Below are positions 25,952 to 36,776 of a DNA stretch of 64,000 bases, piece by piece (positions within the stretch are counted from its first letter, which is position 1; every line of letters starts with the position of its first letter). Origin of the DNA: JBBIPZ01 sp037442505 [NCBI: Deltaproteobacteria bacterium] (GTDB lineage Bacteria; CALINM01); assembly GCA_037442505.1 (NCBI GenBank), contig JBBIPZ010000005.1:42305-106304 (forward strand). The letters run 5' to 3'. The notes below the pieces were generated by a model, which saw only the letters and a program-made list of their open reading frames with translations, made no database searches and had not been told where the DNA came from. Both the position numbers and the translations under genes were made by a program.

Positions 25952-27862
25952 ATGGCTCAGAAGAAGAAAAATCCTGTAAAAGTAGTTGATTTAACTTTTA
26001 GAGATGGTCACCAGTCTCTTTTTGCAACCAGAATGAGAACGGAGGATATTGTTCCTGTTGCTGAAGAGTTAGACAAAGTTGGATTTTATTCAGTAGAAGT
26101 TTGGGGTGGGGCTACATTTGATGTAATGCACCGTTTTCTTGGTGAAGATCCATGGGAAAGAGTAAGAATTCTTAAAAGATACATAAAAAATACGCCTTTT
26201 CAGATGCTGCTTAGGGGGCAAAATCTTGTAGGTTATAGAAATTATCCAGATGATGTGGCTAAGGCTTTCATAGAAAAGGCTGCAGAGGTTGGTATTGATA
26301 TTTTTAGGGTTTTTGATGCGTTAAATGATGAGAGAAATCTTGAATTTACTTTCAAAATTCTTAAAAAACTAAAAAAACACGTGCAAGGTGCATTGTCATA
26401 TACACTTACAGAAAGAAAGTTAGGTGGGCCTGTTTTTAATATCGATTATTATGTGAAAAAGGCTAAAACTTATGTAAATATGGGTGCAGATAGTATATGT
26501 ATCAAGGATATGTCTGGTATTCTATCGCCCTATGACGCATATGATTTGGTAAAGGCATTAAAAGAAAATATTAAGGTCCCTATAAATGTTCATTCGCATT
26601 ATACAAGTGGAATGGCTTGTATGACGATGTTAAAGGCTATTGAAGCAGGGGCGGATATCATTGATACTTGTATTTCTCCTTTTGCTTTAAGAACATCTCA
26701 TCCTGCAGTGGAGCCGCTTTATGTTACACTTGAGGGAACGGATAGAGAGATGGAGATAGACATTGAAAGAATAATTAAAATCGATGAACATCTCGAAAAA
26801 ATCGCACCTAAGTATAGACATTTAATGGACGATACGAAGCTTTCAATTATTGATACAGGTGTTTTGTTACACCAGATACCAGGCGGAATGTTCTCAAATC
26901 TTGTAAATCAATTAAGAGAACAAGATGCTCTTGATAAATTACCTGAAGTTTACAAAGAATTGCCATTAACAAGAAAAGAGTTAGGCTATCCTCCACTTGT
27001 GACGCCTACAAGTCAGATTGTGGGGATTCAGGCTGTTCAAAATGTGCTATTTGGTAGATGGAAGATGATTAACGCTCAGGTGAAGGATTACTGCTATGGA
27101 CTTTATGGAAGACCACCCCAGCCAATTTCAAAAGAAGTCCTTAAACTTGCATTAAAGGATGAAAAACCTATTGAGGTTAGACCAGCAGATACTCTAAAAC
27201 CTGAACTTGACAAGGCAAAAGAAGCTGTTAAAGATATAACAAGTGATATTTACGATGTTATAACTTACGCACTTTTTCCAGTAACAGGCATTAAGTTTCT
27301 AAAATGGAAATATGGTATAGAACCAATGCCAGATGAAGTAAAACCAATAACTCTGGAAGATGTGAAAAAGCAGGATGACCTTATTGCTAAGGCAAAAAAA
27401 GGATTATTAATAGAAAAACCTGCTGTTGAATTAACAACATCTGCAAGAAAGTTTAATGTTGTTGTTGATGGAGACAGTTTTGTAGTTACAGTGGATGAAG
27501 TTACAGAAGGTGTTTCTACGCCAGTCGTTAAGAAGATAGAAACTCCTAAGAAAGAAGAGATTAAAGAGTCAAAACCTGAACCAAAACCAGTACAGAAGCC
27601 AGTTGAAGCACCCAAAAAGGAAGCTGCACCTACTGAGAAAATTTTAACAGGTTCTGGTATTACTGCACCAATGCCCGGTATCGTCTCTCGTTATGAAAAA
27701 GAGGTTGGAGATGAGGTTTCTGCTGGTGATGTTGTTGTCATTTTAGAAGCGATGAAAATGGAAAACCCATTGCAGTCTGAAATCAGCGGCAAAATTAAAG
27801 CTTTTAACTTTAAACCCGGAGATTCTGTGAAAAAGGGTGATTTAATTGTGGTTATTGAATAA
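25952..27862 (+). CDS. Biotin-dependent carboxyltransferase (OadA / transcarboxylase 5S-1.3S fusion)
   Basis: This has 636 residues. The N-terminal two thirds is a pyruvate-carboxylase-type carboxyltransferase domain ([21 protein letters not shown] near residue 10, a [21 protein letters not shown] stretch and [10 protein letters not shown]). A Pro/Lys/Glu-rich linker (about 530-560) leads to a C-terminal biotinyl domain with EAMKMENP, where the Lys carries biotin. It moves carboxyl groups between oxaloacetate/pyruvate and biotin. No OadB-like membrane pump lies nearby. The partner downstream is a methylmalonyl-CoA-type carboxyltransferase, so a methylmalonyl-CoA:pyruvate transcarboxylase is likely. 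Confidence 0.85.
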   Translation: MAQKKKNPVKVVDLTFRDGHQSLFATRMRTEDIVPVAEELDKVGFYSVEVWGGATFDVMHRFLGEDPWERVRILKRYIKNTPFQMLLRGQNLVGYRNYPDDVAKAFIEKAAEVGIDIFRVFDALNDERNLEFTFKILKKLKKHVQGALSYTLTERKLGGPVFNIDYYVKKAKTYVNMGADSICIKDMSGILSPYDAYDLVKALKENIKVPINVHSHYTSGMACMTMLKAIEAGADIIDTCISPFALRTSHPAVEPLYVTLEGTDREMEIDIERIIKIDEHLEKIAPKYRHLMDDTKLSIIDTGVLLHQIPGGMFSNLVNQLREQDALDKLPEVYKELPLTRKELGYPPLVTPTSQIVGIQAVQNVLFGRWKMINAQVKDYCYGLYGRPPQPISKEVLKLALKDEKPIEVRPADTLKPELDKAKEAVKDITSDIYDVITYALFPVTGIKFLKWKYGIEPMPDEVKPITLEDVKKQDDLIAKAKKGLLIEKPAVELTTSARKFNVVVDGDSFVVTVDEVTEGVSTPVVKKIETPKKEEIKESKPEPKPVQKPVEAPKKEAAPTEKILTGSGITAPMPGIVSRYEKEVGDEVSAGDVVVILEAMKMENPLQSEISGKIKAFNFKPGDSVKKGDLIVVIE

Positions 27863-27877
27863 TTAAGGAGGGATGCA

Positions 27878-29437
27878 ATGGAGTATATTACTCTTGAAGA
27901 AAGATACAATGAGTTGTTAGAAAAGAATAGAGCTGCCGAGGAAGGTGGGGGCAAAGATAAGGCTGAAAAGCAGCACAAAGCTGGAAAATTGACCGCACGA
28001 GAGAGAATTGAAAAACTGCTTGATAAAGGTAGTTTTGTAGAAGTTGGCAAATTTGTTACTCATAAATGTTATGACTTTGGCATGGAAAAACAAAAATTTT
28101 TAGGGGATGGGATAGTTACAGGTTATGGAAGGATTGATGGCAGGTTGGTTTATGTCTATGCACAGGACTTTACAGTTTTTGGTGGTTCTTTGAGCGAAAC
28201 TATGGCACAGAAAATATGTAAAATAATGGACCTTGCTATCAAAAATGGTGCACCTTTAATAGGTTTAAATGATTCTGGTGGTGCAAGAATACAGGAAGGT
28301 GTTGGTAGTTTAGCAGGTTTTGCAGACATTTTTTTGAGAAATACACTTGCATCTGGTGTAGTTCCTCAGATTTCTGTGATTATGGGACCATGTGCGGGTG
28401 GAGCAGTTTATTCTCCTGCAATTACTGATTTTATTTTTATGGTAAAAAACACAAGCTATATGTTTATAACAGGTCCGGAGGTTATAAAGGCGGTAACTGG
28501 AGAGGAGGTTACTTTTGAAAAATTAGGTGGAGCAATGGCTCATAATGTAACTTCAGGATGTGCTCATTTTGCTTCTGAAAACGACGAAAAGTGCTTAACC
28601 GAGATTAGAAGATTGATTAGTTTTTTACCACAAAACAATATGGAAGAGCCTCCAATTGTTCCTTGCAACGATCCAATAGATAGAGTTGATATGAGCATAA
28701 GGGATGTAATTCCTGAAAGTCCCAATAAGTCATACAATATTAAAGATATCATTTACAAAGTTGTTGATAACAGCGATTTTATGGAAGTTCACGAACATTT
28801 TGCTAAAAATATTGTAGTGGGTTTTGCGAGATTTAACGGGCGTTCAGTAGGTATTGTTGCTAACCAGCCCAATTATTTAGCAGGCTCTCTTGACATCAAC
28901 GCATCGTTAAAAGGTGCTCGTTTTGTCAGATTTTGTGATGCGTTTAATATTCCACTGGTCACTTTTGTTGATGTTCCTGGTTTTCTACCCGGAACCAATC
29001 AAGAGTATGGTGGAATAATTAAACACGGAGCAAAGTTGATTTATGCCTATGCCGAAGCTACTGTTCCTAAAGTGGCGATAATAACGAGAAAGGCATATGG
29101 TGGTGCTTACTGCGTTATGTCCAGTAAACATTTAAGGTCTGATATTAACTATGCTTATCCAACCGCTGAAATTGCAGTAATGGGACCAGAAGGTGCCGTG
29201 AACATCGTATTTAGAAAGGAGATTGAAGCTGTTGCTGATAAAAAGGCCAAACGTGAAGAGTTGATTGCGGAATATAGACGTAAATTTGCTAACCCTTACA
29301 AAGCAGCTGAGTTAGGATACATTGATGAGGTGATAATGCCTGAAACAACAAGATACAAAATCATCGTTGCTTTAGAATCGCTTGTAAATAAAAGGGATTC
29401 CTTGCCACCTAAAAAACATGGCAATATTCCTTTATAA
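27878..29437 (+). CDS. Methylmalonyl-CoA/propionyl-CoA carboxyltransferase (12S-type)
   Basis: A 519-residue member of the acyl-CoA carboxyltransferase family (propionyl-CoA carboxylase beta, MmdA, transcarboxylase 12S). Features are [19 protein letters not shown], the oxyanion-hole stretches [14 protein letters not shown] and [16 protein letters not shown], and [25 protein letters not shown]. It transfers CO2 between biotin and propionyl-CoA/methylmalonyl-CoA. It follows the biotin-carrying subunit by 15 bp. No biotin carboxylase is in the operon, which favours ATP-independent transcarboxylation, although a carboxylase elsewhere in the genome could partner it. Confidence 0.9.
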   Translation: MEYITLEERYNELLEKNRAAEEGGGKDKAEKQHKAGKLTARERIEKLLDKGSFVEVGKFVTHKCYDFGMEKQKFLGDGIVTGYGRIDGRLVYVYAQDFTVFGGSLSETMAQKICKIMDLAIKNGAPLIGLNDSGGARIQEGVGSLAGFADIFLRNTLASGVVPQISVIMGPCAGGAVYSPAITDFIFMVKNTSYMFITGPEVIKAVTGEEVTFEKLGGAMAHNVTSGCAHFASENDEKCLTEIRRLISFLPQNNMEEPPIVPCNDPIDRVDMSIRDVIPESPNKSYNIKDIIYKVVDNSDFMEVHEHFAKNIVVGFARFNGRSVGIVANQPNYLAGSLDINASLKGARFVRFCDAFNIPLVTFVDVPGFLPGTNQEYGGIIKHGAKLIYAYAEATVPKVAIITRKAYGGAYCVMSSKHLRSDINYAYPTAEIAVMGPEGAVNIVFRKEIEAVADKKAKREELIAEYRRKFANPYKAAELGYIDEVIMPETTRYKIIVALESLVNKRDSLPPKKHGNIPL

Positions 29438-29460
29438 TTAAGTTTTTAAGGGGGAGACAG

Positions 29461-31119
29461 ATGAGTGAATTTGAAGATATAGCAAAAGCAAAAGAGAATT
29501 GGGAAAATAACGTCGTAAAAAAAAGTTTAGAAAAGTTTCCCGAAAGAAAAAAGGAGTTTAAAACGTTTTCTAACATTAATATCAAGAGGCTCTACACACC
29601 AGCTGACGTAAAAATAGATTATCTAAATGAAATTGGTTTTCCCGGAATGTACCCCTTTACACGTGGAGTCCAGCCTACGATGTATCGTGGAAGGCTCTGG
29701 ACGATGCGCCAGTATGCAGGTTTTGGTACTGCTGAAGATACAAATAAACGTTATCATTATCTCTTGAAAGCAGGACAGACCGGGCTGTCTGTAGCTTTTG
29801 ACTTGCCAACACAGATAGGCTATGATTCTGACCATCCTATGGCGGAAGGGGAAGTTGGTAAATGTGGAGTTGCGATAGATAGTATTAAAGACATGGAGAT
29901 ACTGTTTGATGGCATTCCACTGGATAAAGTTACAACATCTATGACGATTAATTCAACGTGTGCAATTATTCTGGCAATGTATATCGCTGTTGCAGAAAAA
30001 CAGGGAGTGCCTCAGAAAGAACTGAAAGGCACGGTTCAAAACGACATATTAAAAGAGTATATTGCTCGAGGAACATATATTTTCCCGCCAGAACCTTCAA
30101 TGAGGCTTGTTAGAGATATCATTCTTTATTGTAAAGACAATCTTCCTCAATGGAATAGCATATCAATCTCTGGATACCATATCAGAGAAGCAGGTTCAAC
30201 CGCTATGCAAGAAGTAGCATTTACATTGGCTAACGCAGTAACGTATGTCCAGAAGATGGTTGAATCTGGTGCGGATGTAGACGATTTTGCTGGAAGGCTT
30301 TCGTTTTTCTTTAATTCTCATAATAACTTCCTTGAAGAGATAGCTAAATTTAGAGCTGCAAGAAGGTTGTGGGCAAAGATTATGAAGGGAAGATTTAATG
30401 CCAAAAAGCCCTCTTCGATGATGCTAAGATTTCATACCCAAACAGCGGGTTGTACGTTGACAGCCCAACAACCTGACAACAATATCATAAGGGTTACAAT
30501 GCAAGCTCTTGCTGCGGTACTTGGTGGAACTCAATCGTTACATACAAACTCTCGTGATGAAGCTATTGCATTGCCAACAGAAGATTCGGCACAGATAGCA
30601 TTAAGGACTCAGCAGATTATTGGGTATGAGAGTGGTGTAACAGATTTTATTGATCCGCTTGCAGGCTCTTATGTTGTAGAAAGTTTAACCAATGAAATTG
30701 AAAAAGGTGCAGTTGAATATATAAAGAAAATCGAAGACATGGGTGGTGTGCTTAAAGCGATAGAGCAGGGGTATATTCAAAAAGAAATTGCTGATGCATC
30801 CTATGAGTATCAACGTAGCATAGAGAACAAAGATTATATCGTTGTCGGAGTTAACCAGTTTACCAAAGAGGAAGAACCTCCAAAAAACATTTTAAAAGTA
30901 GATATCGAAAAAGAAGTTTTCCAGAAGAATAAGCTAAAAAAGGTTAAAGAAGAACGAGATAATAATCTTGTCTTGTCAAAACTTAACGAGCTTAAAAAAG
31001 TAGCCACAACGAACGAAAATATCATGCCAGCGATTATAGAAGCAGTTAAAGCTACTGCAACACTGGGAGAAATATCAGATGCGTTAAGAGAAGTTTTTGG
31101 TGAATTTAAAGAGGTTTAG
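29461..31119 (+). CDS. Methylmalonyl-CoA mutase, large (catalytic) subunit
   Basis: The 552-residue catalytic barrel of the split-type mutase that interconverts (R)-methylmalonyl-CoA and succinyl-CoA. Visible motifs are [32 protein letters not shown], the substrate region [19 protein letters not shown], and [16 protein letters not shown]. The YPFTRG and TMRQYAG contacts to the CoA ester match methylmalonyl-CoA rather than isobutyryl-CoA mutases as far as I can judge. The cobalamin-binding domain is a separate gene 12 bp downstream. Confidence 0.92.
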   Translation: MSEFEDIAKAKENWENNVVKKSLEKFPERKKEFKTFSNINIKRLYTPADVKIDYLNEIGFPGMYPFTRGVQPTMYRGRLWTMRQYAGFGTAEDTNKRYHYLLKAGQTGLSVAFDLPTQIGYDSDHPMAEGEVGKCGVAIDSIKDMEILFDGIPLDKVTTSMTINSTCAIILAMYIAVAEKQGVPQKELKGTVQNDILKEYIARGTYIFPPEPSMRLVRDIILYCKDNLPQWNSISISGYHIREAGSTAMQEVAFTLANAVTYVQKMVESGADVDDFAGRLSFFFNSHNNFLEEIAKFRAARRLWAKIMKGRFNAKKPSSMMLRFHTQTAGCTLTAQQPDNNIIRVTMQALAAVLGGTQSLHTNSRDEAIALPTEDSAQIALRTQQIIGYESGVTDFIDPLAGSYVVESLTNEIEKGAVEYIKKIEDMGGVLKAIEQGYIQKEIADASYEYQRSIENKDYIVVGVNQFTKEEEPPKNILKVDIEKEVFQKNKLKKVKEERDNNLVLSKLNELKKVATTNENIMPAIIEAVKATATLGEISDALREVFGEFKEV

Positions 31120-31131
31120 GGAGGTAAGTTT

Positions 31132-31518
31132 ATGAAAAAAATAAGAGTTTTAGTTGCCAAACCAGGTCTTGATGGTCACGATAGAGGGGCTAAAGTTGTA
31201 GCTCGTGCGCTAAGAGATGCAGGTTTTGAAGTGATTTATACCGGTATAAGACAAACGCCGGAACAGATAGTTAACACGGCAATTCAGGAAGATGTTGATT
31301 TTATTGGTTTATCGTGTCTTTCTGGTGCTCATAACACCTTATTTCCAAAGGTCGTGGAACTACTTAATGAGCGGAACGCCTCTGATATTAAAGTATTCGG
31401 AGGAGGTGTTATTCCAAAAGAGGACGCAGACTACTTGAAGAGTAAAGGTATTTTAGAAATTTTTGGTCCAGGGACTCCGACTGATGCAGTTATAGAATTT
31501 ATTAAAAATAATTCTTAA
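31132..31518 (+). CDS. Methylmalonyl-CoA mutase, cobalamin-binding subunit
   Basis: A 128-residue B12-binding domain. The DxHxxG motif is present in [23 protein letters not shown] near residue 14, where the His ligates cobalt. SCLSGAH and [13 protein letters not shown] are the other cobalamin contacts. It completes the split mutase; the two genes are 12 bp apart. Confidence 0.94.
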   Translation: MKKIRVLVAKPGLDGHDRGAKVVARALRDAGFEVIYTGIRQTPEQIVNTAIQEDVDFIGLSCLSGAHNTLFPKVVELLNERNASDIKVFGGGVIPKEDADYLKSKGILEIFGPGTPTDAVIEFIKNNS

Positions 31519-31531
31519 AAAGGAGGTTTTT

Positions 31532-31948
31532 ATGTACAAAAAAGTTAATCACATCGGCATAGTTGTAAAAGATATTGACACCTCGTCTAAATTTTATGTA
31601 GAATGTTTAGGTTGGGAAAGTGAAGGTAGTGAAATAGTTGTTGACCAAAAAGTGAAAGTTAGTTTTTTCACAATCGGCGAAACGAGGATTGAGCTTGTTC
31701 AACCATTGGAAGAGGGAACAGGGGTTTATAAGTTTTTAGAAGAAAAAGGTTTTAAAGACACTGTTCATCATATTGCTTATGAAGTTGACGACTTGAAAAA
31801 AGAGTTGGAAAATTTAAAAGCAAAGGGTGTAAAGTTGATTGATGAGATGCCAAGAAAAGGCGCTCACGGTATGCAGATTGCATTTATTCATCCAAAATCA
31901 AGTAACGGTGTCCTTGTTGAAATATGTGAACCGTTAGAAAAACATTAA
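31532..31948 (+). CDS. mce: Methylmalonyl-CoA epimerase
   Basis: A 138-residue VOC-fold metalloenzyme that interconverts the S and R forms of methylmalonyl-CoA, bridging carboxyltransferase and mutase. The metal ligands fit HIGIVVKD (His near residue 7), TVHHIAYEVDD and the C-terminal VLVEICEP (Glu). An AAGGAGG site precedes the ATG. Position next to the mutase subunits supports the call. Confidence 0.9.
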   Translation: MYKKVNHIGIVVKDIDTSSKFYVECLGWESEGSEIVVDQKVKVSFFTIGETRIELVQPLEEGTGVYKFLEEKGFKDTVHHIAYEVDDLKKELENLKAKGVKLIDEMPRKGAHGMQIAFIHPKSSNGVLVEICEPLEKH

Positions 31949-31961
31949 ACAGGAGGCTAAC

Positions 31962-32777
31962 GTGAGAGTAGTAGTATGTATCAAACAGGTTCCTGATACG
32001 TCAGAGGTAAAGATTAATCCCGAAACAAACACTCTGATGAGAGAAGGAGTTGCCTCAATTGTGAATCCATTTGATGAGTTTGCTATTGAGGAAGGAATCA
32101 GAATTAAAGAAAAACATGGTGGAGAAGTTATCGTTATAACTATGGGACCTCCACAGGCAGAAGAAGCTTTGCGAACAGCATTGGCTATGGGCTGTGATAA
32201 GGCTTATTTATTGTCTGACAGGGCATTTGCTGGATCAGACACATTAGCCACTGCTTACACAATTTCTGCCGCAATAAGAAAAATTGAAGAAATTGATGGA
32301 CCGGTTGATATTATCATCTGTGGAAAACAAGCAATTGATGGTGACACAGGTCAAGTTGGTCCAGGTATTGCGGTAAGGCTAAACATGCCACCATTAACAT
32401 ATGTTTCTAAAGTTAGAGAGGTTAACATTGAAAGCAAAGAGATAGTCGTTGAAAGGTTGATGGAAAGGGGAAAAGAGGTCGTTAAATGTAAACTTCCAGC
32501 ATTGTTGACAGTAGTTAAGGACATTAACTCTCCTCGTTATCCATCGCTTTTTGAAATGAAGAAGGCTGCCAAGAAACCAATGACAAAACTTACCTTAAAT
32601 GATCTTACTATGGATTGCAGCAAGACGGGTTTAAATGGTTCACCTACATGGGTAAATAAAATTTTCTCACCTGAATTAAAAAGTGTGAGTGGAGAAATTT
32701 ACCAGGGTGATGCAGAAGAATGTGCAAAAAAATTGGCTGCAAAATTATTGGAACTTAAGAAAGGAGCGACGGTATGA
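31962..32777 (+). CDS. etfB: Electron transfer flavoprotein, beta subunit
   Basis: A 271-residue ETF beta/FixA family protein. It starts at a GTG after AGGAGG with MRVVVCIKQVPDTSEVKINPETNT. The AMP/FAD-binding motif region GKQAIDGDTGQVGPGIAVRL is present. With the alpha subunit it carries electrons from acyl-CoA dehydrogenases or other flavoenzymes. It overlaps etfA by 4 bp. Confidence 0.93.
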   Translation: MRVVVCIKQVPDTSEVKINPETNTLMREGVASIVNPFDEFAIEEGIRIKEKHGGEVIVITMGPPQAEEALRTALAMGCDKAYLLSDRAFAGSDTLATAYTISAAIRKIEEIDGPVDIIICGKQAIDGDTGQVGPGIAVRLNMPPLTYVSKVREVNIESKEIVVERLMERGKEVVKCKLPALLTVVKDINSPRYPSLFEMKKAAKKPMTKLTLNDLTMDCSKTGLNGSPTWVNKIFSPELKSVSGEIYQGDAEECAKKLAAKLLELKKGATV

Positions 32778-33964
32778 GTAGTTTAAAAATAGACAAAGAT
32801 TTATGTGTAGGATGTGGTGCCTGTGTAGATACCTGTCCACAGGGTGCCCTTTATATGAAAGATGACAAAGCAGAGGTTAATGAAAAATGCACTCTTTGTG
32901 GTGCTTGTATAGATGTTTGTCCTGTTAAGGCACTTTCCATTCCAAGAGATGCAACAGCTAAAACAAATCTTGCTGATTATAAGGGAGTATGGGTTATTAC
33001 CGAGCATGATGGCAAGAAGCCTATATCAGTAACGTTTGAACTTTTAGGTGAAGCTGTCAAATTAGCAAAAAAGAGAAACACATATACTGCAGCAGTTCTT
33101 TTGGGAAATAATGTCTCTGAAATGGCAAAAGAAGTAGCTTCTTACGGTGCAGAAAAAGTATTTTTGTGTCAAAATCCTGTTTTAGAGCATTACAGAACTG
33201 AACCATATGGTGAAGTTATTGTTTCTATGGTTCAAAAATTTAAACCTGAAATAATTCTTACAGGAGCTACAACACAGGGTAGAGATTTGGCGGGATATAT
33301 AGCTACCAAGTTAGAAACTGGATTAACCGCTGATTGTACTGGCTTAGAGATTGACGAAGCTACTGGAAACCTTTTACAAACTCGTCCCGCCTTTGGTGGC
33401 AATATTATGGCTACAATTTTATGTCCTAACACGAGACCACAAATGTCAACTGTAAGGCCTAAGGTATTTGCTGTTCCGCCCAGGCAGAATAGGCAACCAG
33501 AAATAGTTAATTTTGATTACGATTTTAGCAACTTACCAATTAGAACTGAAGTTTTAGAGTATATTCCATTTGAAGAAAAGATCAGTCTTGCTGATGCTGA
33601 AATAATAGTTTCTGGTGGAAGAGGAATTGGTAAGCCTGAAAACTTTGAAATACTGAAAGAGCTGTCAAATACTATTGGTGCAGCTCTGGGTGCATCACGT
33701 GCTGCTGTTGATGCTGGATGGATCTCTTATGAGCATCAGGTTGGTCAGACTGGTAAAACTGTTCGTCCAATGATCTATATCGCTTGTGGTATATCTGGTT
33801 CTGTTCAACACTTAGCAGGTATGAAACATTCTGATATAATTATTGCTATTAACAAGGATCCCGAAGCACCTATTTTTAAGGTTGCAAACTATGGTATTGT
33901 TGGTGATGCTCTTGAAATAGTTCCAATACTTACAAGAGAGTTAAAAAAGGCTATTGGAGAATAG
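32774..33964 (+). CDS. etfA: Electron transfer flavoprotein, alpha subunit with N-terminal ferredoxin domain
   Basis: This has 396 residues. Residues 1-60 form a 2[4Fe-4S] ferredoxin domain (CVGCGACVDTCPQGAL and CTLCGACIDVCPVKAL). An ETF alpha/FixB protein follows, with the C-terminal FAD-binding stretch GRGIGKPENFE, ASRAAVDAGW, HQVGQTGKTVRP and YIACGISGSVQHLAGM. The ferredoxin fusion, absent from ordinary mitochondrial-type ETF, implies direct electron exchange with low-potential carriers and is typical of anaerobes. It is the last metabolic gene of the propionyl-CoA operon apart from a small protein. Confidence 0.92.
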   Translation: MSSLKIDKDLCVGCGACVDTCPQGALYMKDDKAEVNEKCTLCGACIDVCPVKALSIPRDATAKTNLADYKGVWVITEHDGKKPISVTFELLGEAVKLAKKRNTYTAAVLLGNNVSEMAKEVASYGAEKVFLCQNPVLEHYRTEPYGEVIVSMVQKFKPEIILTGATTQGRDLAGYIATKLETGLTADCTGLEIDEATGNLLQTRPAFGGNIMATILCPNTRPQMSTVRPKVFAVPPRQNRQPEIVNFDYDFSNLPIRTEVLEYIPFEEKISLADAEIIVSGGRGIGKPENFEILKELSNTIGAALGASRAAVDAGWISYEHQVGQTGKTVRPMIYIACGISGSVQHLAGMKHSDIIIAINKDPEAPIFKVANYGIVGDALEIVPILTRELKKAIGE

Positions 33965-33966
33965 TT

Positions 33967-34260
33967 TTGGCAATAATGGAAATTTCTGTTATACCCATTG
34001 GTGTAGGTGTTAGTGTAAGTCACTACGTTGCAGAATGTGTAAAGATTGTTTCACAATCTGGCTTAAACTACACTTTAACACCAATGGGTACAATTGTTGA
34101 GGGGGATGTAGAACAGCTACTTATTTTGGCTGCCAAACTTCATAAAACTCCCTTTGATAAGGGGGCAAAAAGGGTTGTAACTCAAATTAAAATAGACGAA
34201 AGAATAGACAAAAATGTTTCTGCATTAGACAAGGTCAACTCAGTAATTTCGAAAATTTAG
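33967..34260 (+). CDS. MTH1187/YkoF-type thiamine-binding-like protein
   Basis: About 97 residues of the MTH1187/YkoF superfamily (ferredoxin-like fold; some members bind thiamine). Features are EISVIPIGVGVSVSHYVAEC and LNYTLTPMGTIVEGD. I kept the TTG start because TTGGAG lies at 33954-33959 with good spacing; an ATG three codons later is the alternative. It follows etfA by 2 bp. Its role in this operon is not clear. Confidence 0.75.
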   Translation: MAIMEISVIPIGVGVSVSHYVAECVKIVSQSGLNYTLTPMGTIVEGDVEQLLILAAKLHKTPFDKGAKRVVTQIKIDERIDKNVSALDKVNSVISKI

Positions 34261-34378
34261 CATTTCTAAGTCTTACAATAAATATCTTTTTTTATCTCTG
34301 CGTACATCATAATTTCCCCTTCAAAATAAAAGGTTCTTATTATATCATAATTTAAATTTAGTTTCGTAAAGGATAAAA

Positions 34379-35008
34379 GTGGATAAACTAAACATTATAA
34401 TCATTGATGACCATCCTCTTTTTAGAAAAGGGATGATTTCCATTCTTGAAAAAACTGAAATTATTGGAAAAATATATGAAGCATCCACATTAAAACAAGC
34501 ATTAGAAATACTTTCTAATAATAAAATTGATATTGTCACACTGGACTTAAACTTACCAGATGAAGATGGTATGAATTTCTTTAACTTATATGACCTAAGC
34601 AAAGTTGATTTTAAAGTGTTAGTAATAACTACTTATAATTCTTCATATCTTATAGAAACTGTAATCAGACATGGTGCCAAGGGATATTTAGCTAAAGAAA
34701 ATCTGTACGAAAATTTACTACATGCTATTTCTTATGTAGCTACTGGTGGCATATATTTAGAAGAATCAAAAAATAATATAGCTAATTCTGAAACAAAAAT
34801 ATCGTTGTACTTTACGCTTTCGAGCGCAGAAAAAGAGGTTTTTAAGTTAATGGCGTTAGGTAAATCAAACAAAGAAATCGCTGCAATACTTAACAAAAGT
34901 GTAAAAACAATTGAAACGCAAAAGTATTCTATTATGAAAAAACTAAATTCTACTACCAGTTTAGACATATTTAAATTGGCATTAAAATTAAATATTATTA
35001 ATTTATGA
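34379..35008 (+). CDS. NarL/LuxR-family response regulator
   Basis: A 209-residue two-component regulator. The receiver domain (about residues 1-118) has the acidic pair IIDDHPL, the phospho-acceptor in LDLNLPDEDG and a conserved Lys in HGAKGYLAKE. A LuxR-type HTH (about 142-205: LSSAEKEVFKLMALGKSNKEIAAILNKSVKTIETQ) follows. It starts at a GTG with AAAGGAT upstream and overlaps the sensor kinase gene by 4 bp, so the two form one signalling pair. Its targets are not evident; the small Cys-rich gene downstream is one candidate. Confidence 0.9.
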   Translation: MDKLNIIIIDDHPLFRKGMISILEKTEIIGKIYEASTLKQALEILSNNKIDIVTLDLNLPDEDGMNFFNLYDLSKVDFKVLVITTYNSSYLIETVIRHGAKGYLAKENLYENLLHAISYVATGGIYLEESKNNIANSETKISLYFTLSSAEKEVFKLMALGKSNKEIAAILNKSVKTIETQKYSIMKKLNSTTSLDIFKLALKLNIINL

Positions 35009-36657
35009 AATCACTTTTGGATTTTTTAAAAAAACATTATAAAAACTATCTCATATATTTAATATTTTTTTATGCAATTTTTAGTTTTTTAAATCTGTTA
35101 ATAAACTACTACTTACTTAAAAAGAATATAAAAACAATGTCTGTTTTTGTAGATGTTTATTTTCAAAATTTTGAAAACGAATTGGAGAGCAAAGTTAAAC
35201 AAACAATAAAAATTTTTGAGAACCTTGAAGTAGCCTTTAAAAAAGGGGAAATTAATAATACTAAAAATATTGATATATTTTTGAAAAAAAATTCTGATTT
35301 AAACCTTAATAGTTCAATAATATCTGAAAATGGTGTGATTATAGATACTAACAATCCAGCAGAATTAGGTTTAAATCTGATGCAGTATTCTGACGCAATG
35401 CAAACACTTACCTATGCAAAAAAGACAAAAAAACTTTTTGTCGATTATCCAGTAGTAAGTTCTGATTATAAATCAACTTTTATCTATTTATTGAAATATT
35501 TTCCTGAAAAAAAGGTGTTTTTACAGCTGGGTTATCCTATAGATCTTTATTACAAGCTTCTTGATGCAGTTTCCGAAAATTTGATAAATTATGATCTTCA
35601 TTATGACTTTTCTATATATCATATCTATTTTGGAGAAAAACCAGAAGTTTTATTCAAAATATATGGAGAAGATCACCCTATTCCTGATGATTTTTTTGTT
35701 AATAAAACTAATTTGACTGAAAAATCATTAACAAAAAGTTCACTTTTAGATTACAGACTATTTAAACTTATTAAAAACAAAACAAAATTTGGTTTTTTAT
35801 ATATTTTCCATGTAAAGCCATTATATAGTTGGCATTTATTTTTTTTAATAGCAGTTAACGGATTTTTTTTGGTTGGCACTATTGTTAGCTATATCTTTTT
35901 TCCAGCAAAGATCAATAAATTTATAGTTAAACCTTTAAAAATGTTAAGTCAAAAAATAAAAGCTGGGTTACCTTTTGATTATAAAGGTGATTTAGAAGAG
36001 ATTGCGATAATTGTAAATTCATATAAACAACATCTCGAAACTATTAAAGTGAGAGATTTTCTAAAAAAAGTGATCAATGCAAGAGAAGCTGAAAGAGAAA
36101 AAATTGCCAATGATGTTCACGATACAGTGCTTCAAGAATTGAGCTATATTTTGATTAAACTTAAACAACAAGAAAATGATGAATTATCTATAATTTTGAA
36201 AAACCAGATACAAAAATTGCGAAAACTGATTATTGATGAAGATATCATATTTGTAAAAAAATTTGGATTTATCAATTACCTGGAAATCTTTATAAAACGT
36301 CTTGCTGAAAAAAATATTGAGATAAACTTTATTTTTGAAAATAGTTTTATTAACAATGTAAATCTTTCTAATCAAAAATCTATTCATCTTATGAGGGCGA
36401 TAAAAGAAATAATTCACAACTCAATAAAACATTCAAAATGCAAAAATGTTTATATCAAATTGAAAAACGATGAGAATTTTATGTACTTAGTGGTTTCGGA
36501 CGATGGGGAAGGTTTTGACATAGATAATGTTGAAAATGCTGAGAATCATATAGGTTTAATATTAATAAAAGAGCGGCTTTTCATTATAAACGCAACCTAT
36601 GATTTAGTTTCAGATAGAACAGGAACTATCTATAACATAAAAATACCTATAATTTAA
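35005..36657 (+). CDS. Sensor histidine kinase (NarX/DegS type)
   Basis: A 550-residue membrane kinase. The first transmembrane helix is at about residues 15-37 and the second at about 275-300. Between them lies an extracytoplasmic sensing domain of about 235 residues, probably Cache-like. The dimerisation/phospho-acceptor motif EKIANDVHDTVLQELS (His near 372) is of the HisKA_3 type. A C-terminal ATPase domain with NSIKHSKCKNV and VSDDGEGFD follows. It pairs with the adjacent NarL-type regulator. The signal is unknown. Confidence 0.88.
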   Translation: MKSLLDFLKKHYKNYLIYLIFFYAIFSFLNLLINYYLLKKNIKTMSVFVDVYFQNFENELESKVKQTIKIFENLEVAFKKGEINNTKNIDIFLKKNSDLNLNSSIISENGVIIDTNNPAELGLNLMQYSDAMQTLTYAKKTKKLFVDYPVVSSDYKSTFIYLLKYFPEKKVFLQLGYPIDLYYKLLDAVSENLINYDLHYDFSIYHIYFGEKPEVLFKIYGEDHPIPDDFFVNKTNLTEKSLTKSSLLDYRLFKLIKNKTKFGFLYIFHVKPLYSWHLFFLIAVNGFFLVGTIVSYIFFPAKINKFIVKPLKMLSQKIKAGLPFDYKGDLEEIAIIVNSYKQHLETIKVRDFLKKVINAREAEREKIANDVHDTVLQELSYILIKLKQQENDELSIILKNQIQKLRKLIIDEDIIFVKKFGFINYLEIFIKRLAEKNIEINFIFENSFINNVNLSNQKSIHLMRAIKEIIHNSIKHSKCKNVYIKLKNDENFMYLVVSDDGEGFDIDNVENAENHIGLILIKERLFIINATYDLVSDRTGTIYNIKIPII

Positions 36658-36776
36658 TACCTTTGACAGGTTTTGTAAGTATCTTAAATTGTTAATTTTT
36701 CTAATAAACATATCAGGAATTTCCTTATTGACTTACTTTTTTGAATATAATAAAAAAATTAATAATAAGGATAAAA

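Noticed and set aside
25952-27862. Sodium-pumping oxaloacetate decarboxylase alpha subunit
   Set aside because: The alpha-type domain order fits, but no membrane beta subunit (OadB) or OadG follows; the adjacent 12S-type carboxyltransferase suggests transcarboxylase.
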